Source of the DNA: Planctomycetia bacterium
GTDB taxonomy: Bacteria; Planctomycetota; Planctomycetia; Pirellulales; UBA1268
DNA: 64,000 nt
Assembly: GCA_026401035.1 (NCBI GenBank)
Contig: JAPLNR010000064.1
Span: 47,705 to 111,704 of the forward strand
Direction: 5' to 3'
Shown here in pieces: positions 55,583 to 63,762 of the stretch (within the stretch, counting starts at the first letter, position 1; each line of letters begins with the position of its first letter). Made by a program: the position numbers and the translations under genes. Under the pieces are notes generated by a model that was given only the letters and a program-made list of their open reading frames with translations, did not search any database and was not told the origin of the DNA.

Positions 55583-55974
55583 CCAGCCGGCGGTGTGATA
55601 GTGACCCGTTCGAGCCAGGCGGAAAAATCCTGCAGCGTCGATTGGCCGGCCGCCAAGGCGAGGGTTTGGATCACGGCATCACGCTCGCTGCCATTGAACC
55701 GAATGCCGTTCGCCTCCAGGAACAGGGCGGCCGCCAGGAAGCCGCTCCGTTTGTTGCCATCGATAAACGGATGATTTTTGATGATGCCGTGCGCGTAGGC
55801 GGCAGCCAGATCAAAGAGCGACGGTTTCTCATAGACAAAGAGGTGTTGCGGTCTGGCCAATGCCGAGAGCAGCAACCCCTTGTCGCGAACGCCCGAGCCG
55901 CCACCGAAACGCGCGAGCAGTTTATCGTGGAAGGAGAGGCAGTCTTCCTCCGTCACCCACACCGGCTCGTTCAT
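55579..55974 (-). CDS. doc: Doc-type toxin (Fic fold)
   Basis: A 131-residue death-on-curing protein. The Fic/Doc motif HPFIDGNKRSG is at residues 68-78, with the family N-terminus SFHDKLLARFGGGSGVRDKG and LLLSALARPQ. Doc phosphorylates EF-Tu, inactivating translation. The ATG overlaps the antitoxin stop by four bases, as in other toxin-antitoxin operons. The motif is complete, so it is predicted to be active. Confidence 0.93.
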   Translation of the reverse strand: MNEPVWVTEEDCLSFHDKLLARFGGGSGVRDKGLLLSALARPQHLFVYEKPSLFDLAAAYAHGIIKNHPFIDGNKRSGFLAAALFLEANGIRFNGSERDAVIQTLALAAGQSTLQDFSAWLERVTITPPAG

Positions 55975-56201
55975 TTCGCGAGTTCGTTCAAGGCGTTGCG
56001 ATACCGCTGGATCAGATCGTCGGCGATGGCCGCCTTTTCACCAAAACCAGGCCGCTGTGCCGACAGGCGGACCGAACCTTCAGCGGCTTCCGTGAGGTAG
56101 AGGTGATCCCCCTCCTTGACGTTCAATAATGCCAAGGCCTCCGTCGGGATGATTACGCCCAACGAGTTGCCGACACGCCGAATTTTGAGGTCGAGAGTCA
56201 T
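55971..56201 (-). CDS. AbrB/MazE-type antitoxin
   Basis: A 76-residue protein. The N-terminal swapped-hairpin DNA-binding fold reads KIRRVGNSLGVIIPTEALAL and NVKEGDHLYLTE. The C-terminal 30 residues are likely the toxin-neutralising tail. Doc toxins usually pair with Phd; an AbrB partner is a known but less common combination. It is first in the operon and probably represses its own promoter. Confidence 0.92.
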   Translation of the reverse strand: MTLDLKIRRVGNSLGVIIPTEALALLNVKEGDHLYLTEAAEGSVRLSAQRPGFGEKAAIADDLIQRYRNALNELAK

Positions 56202-56232
56202 GTTGGAACTATAGTGGGAACAGTGTTCGGTT

Positions 56233-58020
56233 TCAAGACAAAACTGCCGCCGGCAGCGGCAGTTCGACGCTCACGTCGATGCCGTCGGGCCGCCAGTCGA
56301 TGATCTCCATCTCCGCCGTGCGGCGGCCGCGAAACTCGTTGATCTTCGGTTTGAAGGCGACGTGGAAGGGCTGCCCCGGCGCGGGCAGAAGGTCGAGCCA
56401 GTCCGCTCCGCCGAAGGCCACGCCGCGGAGCTTGGCCCCATGCTGGACGAGGTTCATCGAGATGTGGCGGGCGCCGGCCCCGATCGTTCGCGGCGGCTCG
56501 GCGAGCCGCACGCCCGAGGCGCAGAGCACCGGACGGCGATTGGCCTGCCCGAAAGGGGCGAGTTGTTCCATCTGTTGGACCGTGTCGAGCGTCAGGCTGG
56601 CGAGCGTGGCCTCGCCGTCGAGCGTGATCTGCGCCTGCCGCAGCGCCGCGGGCATGCGCTGCTCAACCGCGGCGAGAAACCTCGCGCGGAAGGCGTCGAT
56701 CTTCGCGTCCTCGATCCGCAGGCCGGCCGCCGCGGCGTGTCCGCCGCAGGTGACGAGCAGATCGCGGCAGGTCACGAGCGCCGCATGCACGTCGAATCCC
56801 GGTACGCTCCGCACGCTGCCGATCGCCGGCCGGCCCTGATGCTCGTCCCGGGCGAGCATCACGATCGGGCGGTGGAATTTTTCGGCCAGCCGACCGGCCA
56901 CGATCCCGATCACACCCGCGTGCCAGCCGCGGTCGGCGAGCACGAGGGCCGGATCTTGTTCGGGGTCGAAGCGGTCGCGGGCCTGTTTGGCCGCTGCAAG
57001 TTGGATGCTGCGCTCCAGCGTGTCGCGCTGGGCGTTGAGCTCATGCACGTAGTCGGCGAGGCTCACAGCACGGGCCGCGTCGGCCGTCGTGAGCAGTTCG
57101 ATGCCGCTCGCCGCCTGGCCGAGGCGGCCGGCCGCATTGAGGCGGGGCGCGAGCCGAAAGGCAACGTCTTCGCTCTCGAGCTGCGACTTTTCCTGCAACT
57201 TGGCGAGTTCCAGCAGCCGCTCGATCCCCGGGCCGCCCCGCTTCCGCAGGCACTCGAGGCCATGCTTCACGTAGATCCGGTTTTCGTCGAGGAGCGGCAC
57301 CACGTCGGCCACCGTGCCGAGCGCCGCAAAGCCGATCGATTTCAGGAGCATCTCCCGCAGCCGCGGCGTCACCTGCTTCGAGCCGCAGGCCCGCGTCGCG
57401 ATCGCCCAGGCGAGCTTGAAGGCCACCCCCGCGCCGCAGAGCTCGCCAAACGGATAGCCCGCCCCCGGCAGCCGGGGATGCACGAGCACATCGGCCTCGG
57501 GGAGCGTGTCGGCGAACGAGTGGTGATCGGTGATGATCAGTTCGAGGCCGAGCTCCCGCGCCTTCCGCGCCTCGGCGACGCTCGCGATGCCGCAGTCGAC
57601 GGTGACGACGAGGCTCGCCCCCTTCTTGGCCAGTGATTCGAGGGCGTCGCCGTTGAGGCCGTAGCCCTCCTCGAACCGGTCGGGCACATACCAGCTCGCC
57701 TGCGCGTCGATCGCCTCGAGACAGTTCATGAGGATCGCCGTGGCGCACATGCCGTCGGCGTCGTAGTCGCCGTAGACGACGATGTTCCGGCCGGCCTTGG
57801 CGGCGGCGAGCATCCGGTCGGCCGCCTCCGCGACACCGGGCAGAAGATCCGGATCACGGAGATCGGAGAGCGAGCCCGACAGGAAGGACCGCACCTCGTC
57901 GGGAGCGGTCAGTCCGCGGGCCGCGAGCAGCCGCGCCACGATGCTCGACACGCCCGCCGACCGTTCGAGCCCGGCGACGACCGCCTGATCGTGCGGCTGA
58001 ATGTGCCAGCGTTTGGGCAT
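56233..58020 (-). CDS. recJ: Single-stranded-DNA-specific exonuclease RecJ
   Basis: A 595-residue 5'-3' exonuclease of recombination and mismatch repair. DHH-family motifs are NIVVYGDYDADGMCA, TVDCGIAS, ITDHHSFADTLPEAD and LAPRLNAAGRLG. The DHHA1 motif GGHAAAAGLRI follows, and the OB region (RHISMNLVQHGAKLRGVAFG) closes the protein. The ATG at 58020 follows GGGAGTCGG; the longer open frame upstream overlaps non-homologous sequence and the divergent gene. Complete. Confidence 0.96.
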   Translation of the reverse strand: MPKRWHIQPHDQAVVAGLERSAGVSSIVARLLAARGLTAPDEVRSFLSGSLSDLRDPDLLPGVAEAADRMLAAAKAGRNIVVYGDYDADGMCATAILMNCLEAIDAQASWYVPDRFEEGYGLNGDALESLAKKGASLVVTVDCGIASVAEARKARELGLELIITDHHSFADTLPEADVLVHPRLPGAGYPFGELCGAGVAFKLAWAIATRACGSKQVTPRLREMLLKSIGFAALGTVADVVPLLDENRIYVKHGLECLRKRGGPGIERLLELAKLQEKSQLESEDVAFRLAPRLNAAGRLGQAASGIELLTTADAARAVSLADYVHELNAQRDTLERSIQLAAAKQARDRFDPEQDPALVLADRGWHAGVIGIVAGRLAEKFHRPIVMLARDEHQGRPAIGSVRSVPGFDVHAALVTCRDLLVTCGGHAAAAGLRIEDAKIDAFRARFLAAVEQRMPAALRQAQITLDGEATLASLTLDTVQQMEQLAPFGQANRRPVLCASGVRLAEPPRTIGAGARHISMNLVQHGAKLRGVAFGGADWLDLLPAPGQPFHVAFKPKINEFRGRRTAEMEIIDWRPDGIDVSVELPLPAAVLS

Positions 58021-58187
58021 CGAGCCGACTCCCTGGGGGAAAACCCCGAGGAGTATACGGGATGCCGGTCGGGGGCAGGTTTTTGCCTGTCGTCGCCAGC
58101 AGCCGCGGGTCGCGATGCAAACGGCACGCTGCGGGGTATATTGCCCGCCCGGCACGATCGTGGTGCTTTCCCGCAATGGAGATCTGT

Positions 58188-58682
58188 ATGTCGGTTGCCG
58201 AAATCACCTTCCCGAAACTCCCGGTCAAGCCGAAGCGTGACACCGTGCCGCAGGATAAGGTGCTCTGCGAATACTGCACCGCGAAGTGCTGTCGCTACTT
58301 CGCTCTGCCGCTGGAAACACCGACCACCCGCGAGGAGTTTGAATACATCCGCTGGTTCCTGCTTCACGATCATGCCACGGTCTTCACCGAGGATGGCGAG
58401 TGGTATGTCTGCGTGCACACCGTCTGCAAGCATCTGCAGGACGACCACCGCTGCGGCATCTACGAAACACGGCCCCAGATCTGCCGCGAATACACGACCA
58501 AAGACTGCGAGTACGAGGACGACTGGGTGTATGACCAGTATTTCGAGACGGCCGAACAGGTCGACGAATACATGGACGCCGTGCTCGGACCCGGCGGCGA
58601 AAATATCGGCGACGGCCGGAAGAAGAAAAATCGCAAGCTCTCGATCCGCGGCCGCAAGCCCGCCCTGCTCCCCATCATCTGA
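58188..58682 (+). CDS. YkgJ-type cysteine cluster protein
   Basis: A 164-residue protein with an N-terminal CEYCTAKCCRYF (CxxCxxxCC), then CVHTVCKHLQDDHRCGIYETRP and QICREYTTKDC. This is the cysteine arrangement of the YkgJ family, thought to bind zinc or an iron-sulfur cluster. The C-terminus is basic. The ATG at 58188 has GGAG at good distance; another ATG at 58176 is four codons upstream. It is divergent from recJ. Confidence 0.88.
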   Translation: MSVAEITFPKLPVKPKRDTVPQDKVLCEYCTAKCCRYFALPLETPTTREEFEYIRWFLLHDHATVFTEDGEWYVCVHTVCKHLQDDHRCGIYETRPQICREYTTKDCEYEDDWVYDQYFETAEQVDEYMDAVLGPGGENIGDGRKKKNRKLSIRGRKPALLPII

Positions 58683-58764
58683 AAAAGGTGACAGCCACCA
58701 AATTTGGAGAATCTGCGCAGCGACGCTTACCCAGCCTGCCCAAATTTGGTGGCTGTCACCTTTT
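58683..58764. repeat. 25-bp perfect inverted repeat abutting the hisS start
   Basis: The left arm (58683-58707) begins AAAAGGTGACAGCCACCAA; the right arm (58740-58764) is its exact complement and ends in CACCTTTT. They are separated by 32 nt. The repeat starts one base after the YkgJ-type gene's stop and ends at the base before the hisS ATG. Similar AAAAGGTGACAGCCACC-type elements are dispersed in planctomycete genomes (recalled, not searched). Confidence 0.92.
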
Positions 58765-60105
58765 ATGATTGAACCTCGAACGCTCAAAGGCTTCCGCGAC
58801 CACTTGCCGGCGCAGGCGCTGGCCCGCGAAAAAATCCTCGATATCGCCCGCCGCGTCTACCGCTCCTACGGATTCGCGCCGATCGACACGCCGGCGCTTG
58901 AGTATCTCGAAATCCTCACGGGGAAGGGGAGCGAGGAGACCGACAAGCAGCTCTATCGCTTCACCGACCATGGCGGCCGCGAGGTGGGCATGCGGTTCGA
59001 CCTGACGGTGCCGTTTGCCCGGTTTTGCGCGCAGCACATCGCCGCTCTCGGCACGCCGTTCAAGCGGTACCACATGGCGACGGTCTGGCGCGGTGAAAAC
59101 ACGCAGCGGGGCCGCTACCGCGAGTTCATGCAGTGCGACTTCGACACGATCGGCACGACAAGCCCCGTGGCCGACCTGGAGATGGTGCTCGTCGTGCACG
59201 ACCTGCTCCGGGCGATCGGGCTGGAGAAGTTCACGATCCGCGTGAACGACCGCCGCGTGCTGGCGGGCGTGCTGGCGGCGCTCGGCCTCGCCGAACGGTC
59301 GACCGACGTGCTGCGATCGCTCGACAAACTCGGCAAGGCGACCCCCGCGGCCGTGGCTGCGGAATTGGCGGCACACGGCGTGACGGCGGCCGCCGCCACC
59401 ACACTGCTCTCGCTGGCAACGCTCGAGGGGCCGCCGGCCGACGTGCTCGCGGCGCTTGGGAAGATCGTGGGCGACTCGGAGACGGGCCGGGCCGGCGTGG
59501 CGGCGCTTGAGCAGCTCCTCGCCGGTGTCGCGCAGTCGGGCGTGGGGGCGGGTCGCGTGGTGATCGATCCGTCGATCGCACGGGGGCTCGACTACTACAC
59601 GGGCATCGTGGTTGAGAGTTTTCTCGATGAGCTGCCGTCGCTCGGCAGCATCTGTTCGGGCGGCCGCTACGACAATCTGGCCGGGCTGTATACGAAGCAG
59701 CCGCTGCCCGGCGTCGGGGCATCGCTCGGGATCGACCGGCTGCTCGCGGGCCTCGAAGAACTCGGGCGGCTCGAACTCGTGGAGACGCCGGCCGAGTTGT
59801 TTCTCGTGTTCTTTGACGACAAGCACCTCGCCGACTACCTGCGGATCGCCGCGGAACTTCGTGGCGGCGGCATGGCCGTGGAATTCTTCCCGGAGGCGAA
59901 GCGGGTGGGGCAGCAGCTCAAGCTGGCCGCCAAGCGCGGCTTTCCGGCGGCGCTGGTGATCGGCAGCGATGAATTCGCCGCCGGCACGGCGCAGTTCAAG
60001 AACCTTGCCACGCAGGTGAGCACCACGATCGACTGGCACGGCGACCTGCACGTGCTCGCCGACGCCGTGCACTCGCAGCTCGAGGGAATCCGGGCCGGGC
60101 ACTGA
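58765..60105 (+). CDS. hisS: Histidyl-tRNA synthetase
   Basis: A 446-residue class II synthetase. Visible are the N-terminal TLKGFRDHLPAQ, VGMRFDLTVPFARF (motif 2 region), the histidine-specific RGLDYYTGIV and SGGRYDNLAGLY, motif 3 GASLGIDRLL and a C-terminal anticodon domain. The ATG directly follows an inverted repeat, and no Shine-Dalgarno sequence is visible. The N-terminus nevertheless aligns with the family, so the start is accepted. Complete. Confidence 0.97.
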   Translation: MIEPRTLKGFRDHLPAQALAREKILDIARRVYRSYGFAPIDTPALEYLEILTGKGSEETDKQLYRFTDHGGREVGMRFDLTVPFARFCAQHIAALGTPFKRYHMATVWRGENTQRGRYREFMQCDFDTIGTTSPVADLEMVLVVHDLLRAIGLEKFTIRVNDRRVLAGVLAALGLAERSTDVLRSLDKLGKATPAAVAAELAAHGVTAAAATTLLSLATLEGPPADVLAALGKIVGDSETGRAGVAALEQLLAGVAQSGVGAGRVVIDPSIARGLDYYTGIVVESFLDELPSLGSICSGGRYDNLAGLYTKQPLPGVGASLGIDRLLAGLEELGRLELVETPAELFLVFFDDKHLADYLRIAAELRGGGMAVEFFPEAKRVGQQLKLAAKRGFPAALVIGSDEFAAGTAQFKNLATQVSTTIDWHGDLHVLADAVHSQLEGIRAGH

Positions 60106-60132
60106 GACGCACCTGCGCCGGGAGCGGATCGT

Positions 60133-60180
60133 GACAGGCTGAAGCCTGTCAATACTTTGGCAGCCTGAAGGCTACCCTAC
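60133..60180. repeat. REP-like doublet between hisS and the next gene
   Basis: GACAGGCTGAAGCCTGTC (60133-60150) is followed by a diverged copy, GGCAGCCTGAAGGCTACC (60159-60176), then CTAC. The right half overlaps the stop of the convergent gene (60177-60179). Confidence 0.8.
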
Positions 60181-61217
60181 GGGCAGATGCGTTGGCGGTA
60201 GAGGAGCAGGCCGTGGGCGGCGTGGTAGAGACCGCCGCATTCCAGGTCGACGTCGTCGGTCTGCTCGAGCAGCGTGACCAGCCGTTCCGCGGCCCGCGTG
60301 ACCCAGGGTTCGGTGAGCCGCTCGTCGTCGAGCGCAGCCACGAGCACCTCGAAGATGTGCCCCGTGGCGCCGAGCTTTGCGAAGACGTCGGCCGAGGTGC
60401 CGGGCCGGTCGAAGAAGTGAATCGAAAAACTGCCGTCGGCCTGCTGGAACTGCCGGGCCCGCTCGATCGCAGCCTCGATTGTGTCGGCCGCGGCAGCCCA
60501 GCCGCCAGTGAGGTGCTCGGGCGGTGTGCCGGTCGCCGCCATGTGTTTCTTGAGGGCCAGCACCAATCCGTAGAGGCGGTGGGCTCCGCCACAGGCGCTC
60601 GTCGACAGATCGGCGTCCGCCTCCATCTGCACGACGCGCTCGGTCGTCCACTTCGAGCCGTCCCGCGCGGTCCAGGCGGCAGCGGGCGGGAGATACGTGG
60701 CCAGCGCCATGAGTGTCCAGGTCGCCTCCTGCCCTGGGCGGATGTCGGCCTGCGCCTGGGTGAGCAGATCCTGTACCGTGAAGTCGCGGCCGGCAACGCG
60801 AAGCTTCGTGTCGAGCGGGATGCCGGCGGTGCCGCACTGCGAGAGATACCCGAGCCACTGGTCAGGATGCCCCTGGCCGGTGGAACTGCCTTCCTCGACG
60901 ATCGCGATCACGCCGGGATTGCCGGGCCGCAGCCGCCAGCCGGTGACCGCGCCGCCGCCGAGCAGGTAGTCGAGCGCGGGCACGACCTCGTCGCCGTGCT
61001 GCAGTGGAAACTCCGGGCCGAAAGCGAGGATGCCATGCACCACCTGCCAGGCGCCGTGCACGTCCGCGTCGAGCCGCCGGCTGTCACGGGCATGCGCGAG
61101 GGCGCGGTCGATCCGGTCGCAGAGATCGGCGGCCGTCGCGGGCGCCAGGTTTGCGACCGCGGCCAAAATGACCAGCGTCGCGAAGTGTCGAACAGTTCTG
61201 GCGATCAGTGCGTACAT
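60177..61217 (-). CDS. Secreted alpha-helical protein of unrecognised family
   Basis: A 346-residue protein with signal peptide (TLVILAAVANLAPATAA). The mature part is helical, with repeated patterns such as VVHGILAFGPEFPLQ, LYGLVLALKKHM, IFEVLVAALDDERL and a final GGLYHAAHGLLLYRQR. These suggest an alpha/alpha barrel like those of terpene cyclases or glycoside-related enzymes, but no catalytic motif is clear. The ATG at 61217 is preferred for the signal peptide; a longer start at 61295 adds 26 residues. The stop codon falls in a diverged REP-like repeat. Confidence 0.75.
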   Translation of the reverse strand: MYALIARTVRHFATLVILAAVANLAPATAADLCDRIDRALAHARDSRRLDADVHGAWQVVHGILAFGPEFPLQHGDEVVPALDYLLGGGAVTGWRLRPGNPGVIAIVEEGSSTGQGHPDQWLGYLSQCGTAGIPLDTKLRVAGRDFTVQDLLTQAQADIRPGQEATWTLMALATYLPPAAAWTARDGSKWTTERVVQMEADADLSTSACGGAHRLYGLVLALKKHMAATGTPPEHLTGGWAAAADTIEAAIERARQFQQADGSFSIHFFDRPGTSADVFAKLGATGHIFEVLVAALDDERLTEPWVTRAAERLVTLLEQTDDVDLECGGLYHAAHGLLLYRQRICP

Positions 61218-61409
61218 GTGGAGGTACTGATGATGGGTGTGGGTGACCGCGGGGGCGGGGCGGGGGTTGAGAAAGGGCGGCCGCGACTGAGCCACCTGCT
61301 AGAATAGCCTCAGTCGGACGGCCACGACCGGGGCCGCAAAATCCGCGTCGGGCCGATGGTTGTTTCACGAGTTTCGCCGGTTTTTCTTAGGGAGCTTTCG
61401 CAAAACACG

Positions 61410-62108
61410 ATGCCGATCTTCTTTGACCCCGGCTATTTTCTTGCCGTCGCTCCCGCACTGCTGCTGGCCATGTGGGCCCAGTGGCGGGTGCATTCCTCGT
61501 TTGCCGCGGCCGCGAAGGAGCCGGCGCCCCTCTCGGGTGCCGCTGCCGCCCGGCACATCCTCGACTCCGCCGGGGCGACCGGCGTGGAGATCGAGGCGAT
61601 TCCCGGCAAACTCAACGATCACTACGATCCGCAGACGAAGGTGCTGCGGCTCTCGGAGGCGGTCTATGGCAGCCACACCCTGGCCGCCGTCGGCATCGCG
61701 GCCCACGAGGCCGGCCATGCCCTGCAGGACGCGCATGGTTCTTCGCTGATGGCGATCCGCAATGCCGCAGTCGGGGTGGCAAATGTTGGCAGCGGCTTCG
61801 GCATGACGATGTTCGTGCTCGGCCTGATGATGCAATTTTCGGCGCTGGCCTGGGCGGGGATCGCACTCTTCGCCGGCACGGTCTTCTTTCAGCTCGTGAA
61901 CCTGCCGGTGGAGATTGACGCCAGCAACCGGGCCAAGGCCCAGCTCGTGAGCCTCGGGATCGTGCCGGCCGCCGAGATGCCGGCGGTGAACAGCGTGCTC
62001 AACGCCGCCGCCTGGACGTACGTGGCGGCGACGCTGCAAAGCGTGCTCACGCTGCTCTACTACGCCAGTTACCTGACCGGTGGCAGCAACGATTCAGACC
62101 GCTCGTGA
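61410..62108 (+). CDS. YugP-type membrane zinc metallopeptidase
   Basis: A 232-residue membrane protein. The N-terminal hydrophobic helix (FLAVAPALLLAMWAQW) is followed by the zinc site HEAGH at 99-103 (AAHEAGHALQDA). A strongly hydrophobic pair of helices (GMTMFVLGLMMQFSALAWAG) and the conserved PVEIDASNRAKA come next. This is the Zn_peptidase_2 family. The start ATG at 61410 has a distant GGGAG; ATG 61356 is an alternative. The substrate is unknown. Confidence 0.9.
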   Translation: MPIFFDPGYFLAVAPALLLAMWAQWRVHSSFAAAAKEPAPLSGAAAARHILDSAGATGVEIEAIPGKLNDHYDPQTKVLRLSEAVYGSHTLAAVGIAAHEAGHALQDAHGSSLMAIRNAAVGVANVGSGFGMTMFVLGLMMQFSALAWAGIALFAGTVFFQLVNLPVEIDASNRAKAQLVSLGIVPAAEMPAVNSVLNAAAWTYVAATLQSVLTLLYYASYLTGGSNDSDRS

Positions 62109-62153
62109 CGCGGCCCGCGATGATCCCGGCGGTTCGTCGAGGCGGGGTGCGTG

Positions 62154-63755
62154 TCAACGCCGGGAGAATCGAGCCACGGCGTCGGTGAGTCGGTCGATCT
62201 CGGCACGCGTGTTGTAAAAGGCAAGCGACGGGCGAACGGTCGCTTCCACGCCGAAGTGCCGCAGCGATGGCTGGGCACAGTGATGACCGGCGCGGACGGC
62301 GATGCCCTCCCTGTCGAGGGCCTTGCCGATCTCGATCGGATCCCGGCCGGGAATCACGAACGAGAGCACGCCCACCTTCTCGCGGGCCGTGCCGATGAGG
62401 CGGAGGCCGTCGATGGTCGTGAGCCGGCCGGTCGCATACTCGAGGAGCTCGTGCTCGTAGGCGGCGATCCGTTCGCGGCCCAGCCGTGTGACGTAGTCGA
62501 GGGCAGCGCCCATGCCGATCGCGTCGGCGATGTTCGGCGTGCCGGCCTCGAATTTCGCGGGCGGAGCGGAGTAGGTCGTGTGCTCGAACGTGACGTCCCG
62601 GATCATGTTGCCGCCCCCCTGCCAGGGCGGCAGCGATTCCTGGGCTTCCGCCGTGGCGAATACCGCGCCGATGCCGGTGGGGCCGAAGATCTTGTGGCCG
62701 GAGAACACGTAGAAATCGCAGCCGATCCGCCGCACGTCGACGGGGAAGTGCGACACGCTCTGCGCACCGTCCACGAGCACCCGGGCGCCGCGTGCCTTCG
62801 CCAGGCCGGTCATGAGCTCGACCGGCAAGATCGTGCCCAGGCTGTTGGACGCATGGGAGAGCGACACGATCTTCGTGCGAGGGCCGAGCAACGCCTCGTA
62901 GGCCTCGAGGATCACGTCGCCCTGATCGTCGATCGGGGCCACGCGGATCACGGCGCCGGTCTGCTTAGCCACCATCTGCCAGGGGACGATGTTGGCATGA
63001 TGCTCGAGCTCCGTGAGCACGATCTCGTCACCGTGGCCAAGCGCTGGCGCAAGGATGTTGGCGACGAGATTGATGCCCTCGGTGCAACCGCGGACGAAGA
63101 TGATCTCGTCGGGGCTGTTCGCACCCAGAAACGTCTGGACAGTCTGTCGTGCATGCTCGTAGGCATCGGTGGCCCGGGCGGCGAGGGTGTGGGCGCCGCG
63201 GTGGATGTTGGAGTTGTCGTGGGCGTAGAAGTGGGACAGAGCGTCGATCACGGCCTGCGGCTTCTGCGTGGTGGCGGCGTTGTCGAACCAGGCGAGCGGC
63301 TTGCCGTTGACCTTTTCCCGGAGGATCGGGAAGTCGCGGCGGATGGCATCGACGTCGAGCAGGCCGCCGCCCAAAAATGTCGCCGGCGTTGCCGATGCGG
63401 GCCGAGGAGCGGCGATCTGTGGCTGTTCGAGGTGGCCGAGGCCGCGGATCTGGGTCACGAACGACCGGAGGCCGGAGAGGTCGGTCGTCGGCGCCACGTG
63501 CGGCAGCGCGACCGGCGGGTGAGGCACCGAGGTCAGCGAGGGCAGGGGAGGGGACTTGAGCTCGGCAGAGGGCAAGCCTGTGGACACTCCGGCAGGCTGA
63601 AACCCCGCCGCTAGGTTCCCAGGCGGGTTTCCCTGCGCGGCGGCCTGAGTGGCGGCCGGTGCGTCGGCCTGCGCGGCGAGTGCCTCGCGCATGAATTGAT
63701 CGGCAATCCGCGAGATGTCTTCAGGCGAGGGGATGCCTAGGCCGGGAACGTTCAT
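62154..63755 (-). CDS. sufS: Cysteine desulfurase (SufS-type) with N-terminal cargo extension
   Basis: A 533-residue PLP enzyme that removes sulfur from cysteine. The ~400-residue SufS core begins at about 132 (LLDVDAIRRDFPIL). It has the PLP lysine in FSGHKIFGPTG and the catalytic cysteine in RAGHHCAQP. The first ~130 residues are Ala/Pro-rich and apparently disordered, with an amphipathic helix at 11-26 (PEDISRIADQFMREAL) and hydrophobic short motifs (LPSLTSVPHPPVALPHV). SufS normally lacks this. It lies 7 nt after the encapsulin stop, so the extension probably targets it into the shell. Confidence 0.94.
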   Translation of the reverse strand: MNVPGLGIPSPEDISRIADQFMREALAAQADAPAATQAAAQGNPPGNLAAGFQPAGVSTGLPSAELKSPPLPSLTSVPHPPVALPHVAPTTDLSGLRSFVTQIRGLGHLEQPQIAAPRPASATPATFLGGGLLDVDAIRRDFPILREKVNGKPLAWFDNAATTQKPQAVIDALSHFYAHDNSNIHRGAHTLAARATDAYEHARQTVQTFLGANSPDEIIFVRGCTEGINLVANILAPALGHGDEIVLTELEHHANIVPWQMVAKQTGAVIRVAPIDDQGDVILEAYEALLGPRTKIVSLSHASNSLGTILPVELMTGLAKARGARVLVDGAQSVSHFPVDVRRIGCDFYVFSGHKIFGPTGIGAVFATAEAQESLPPWQGGGNMIRDVTFEHTTYSAPPAKFEAGTPNIADAIGMGAALDYVTRLGRERIAAYEHELLEYATGRLTTIDGLRLIGTAREKVGVLSFVIPGRDPIEIGKALDREGIAVRAGHHCAQPSLRHFGVEATVRPSLAFYNTRAEIDRLTDAVARFSRR

Positions 63756-63762
63756 CGGTCAC

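Noticed and set aside
56362..57636. Plus-strand frame opposite recJ
   Set aside because: Antisense shadow; RecJ motifs are complete on the minus strand.
63585..63610. Possible further copy of the REP-like repeat inside sufS
   Set aside because: Only GCAGGCTGAA is shared and the palindrome is missing; a chance match within coding sequence is more likely.
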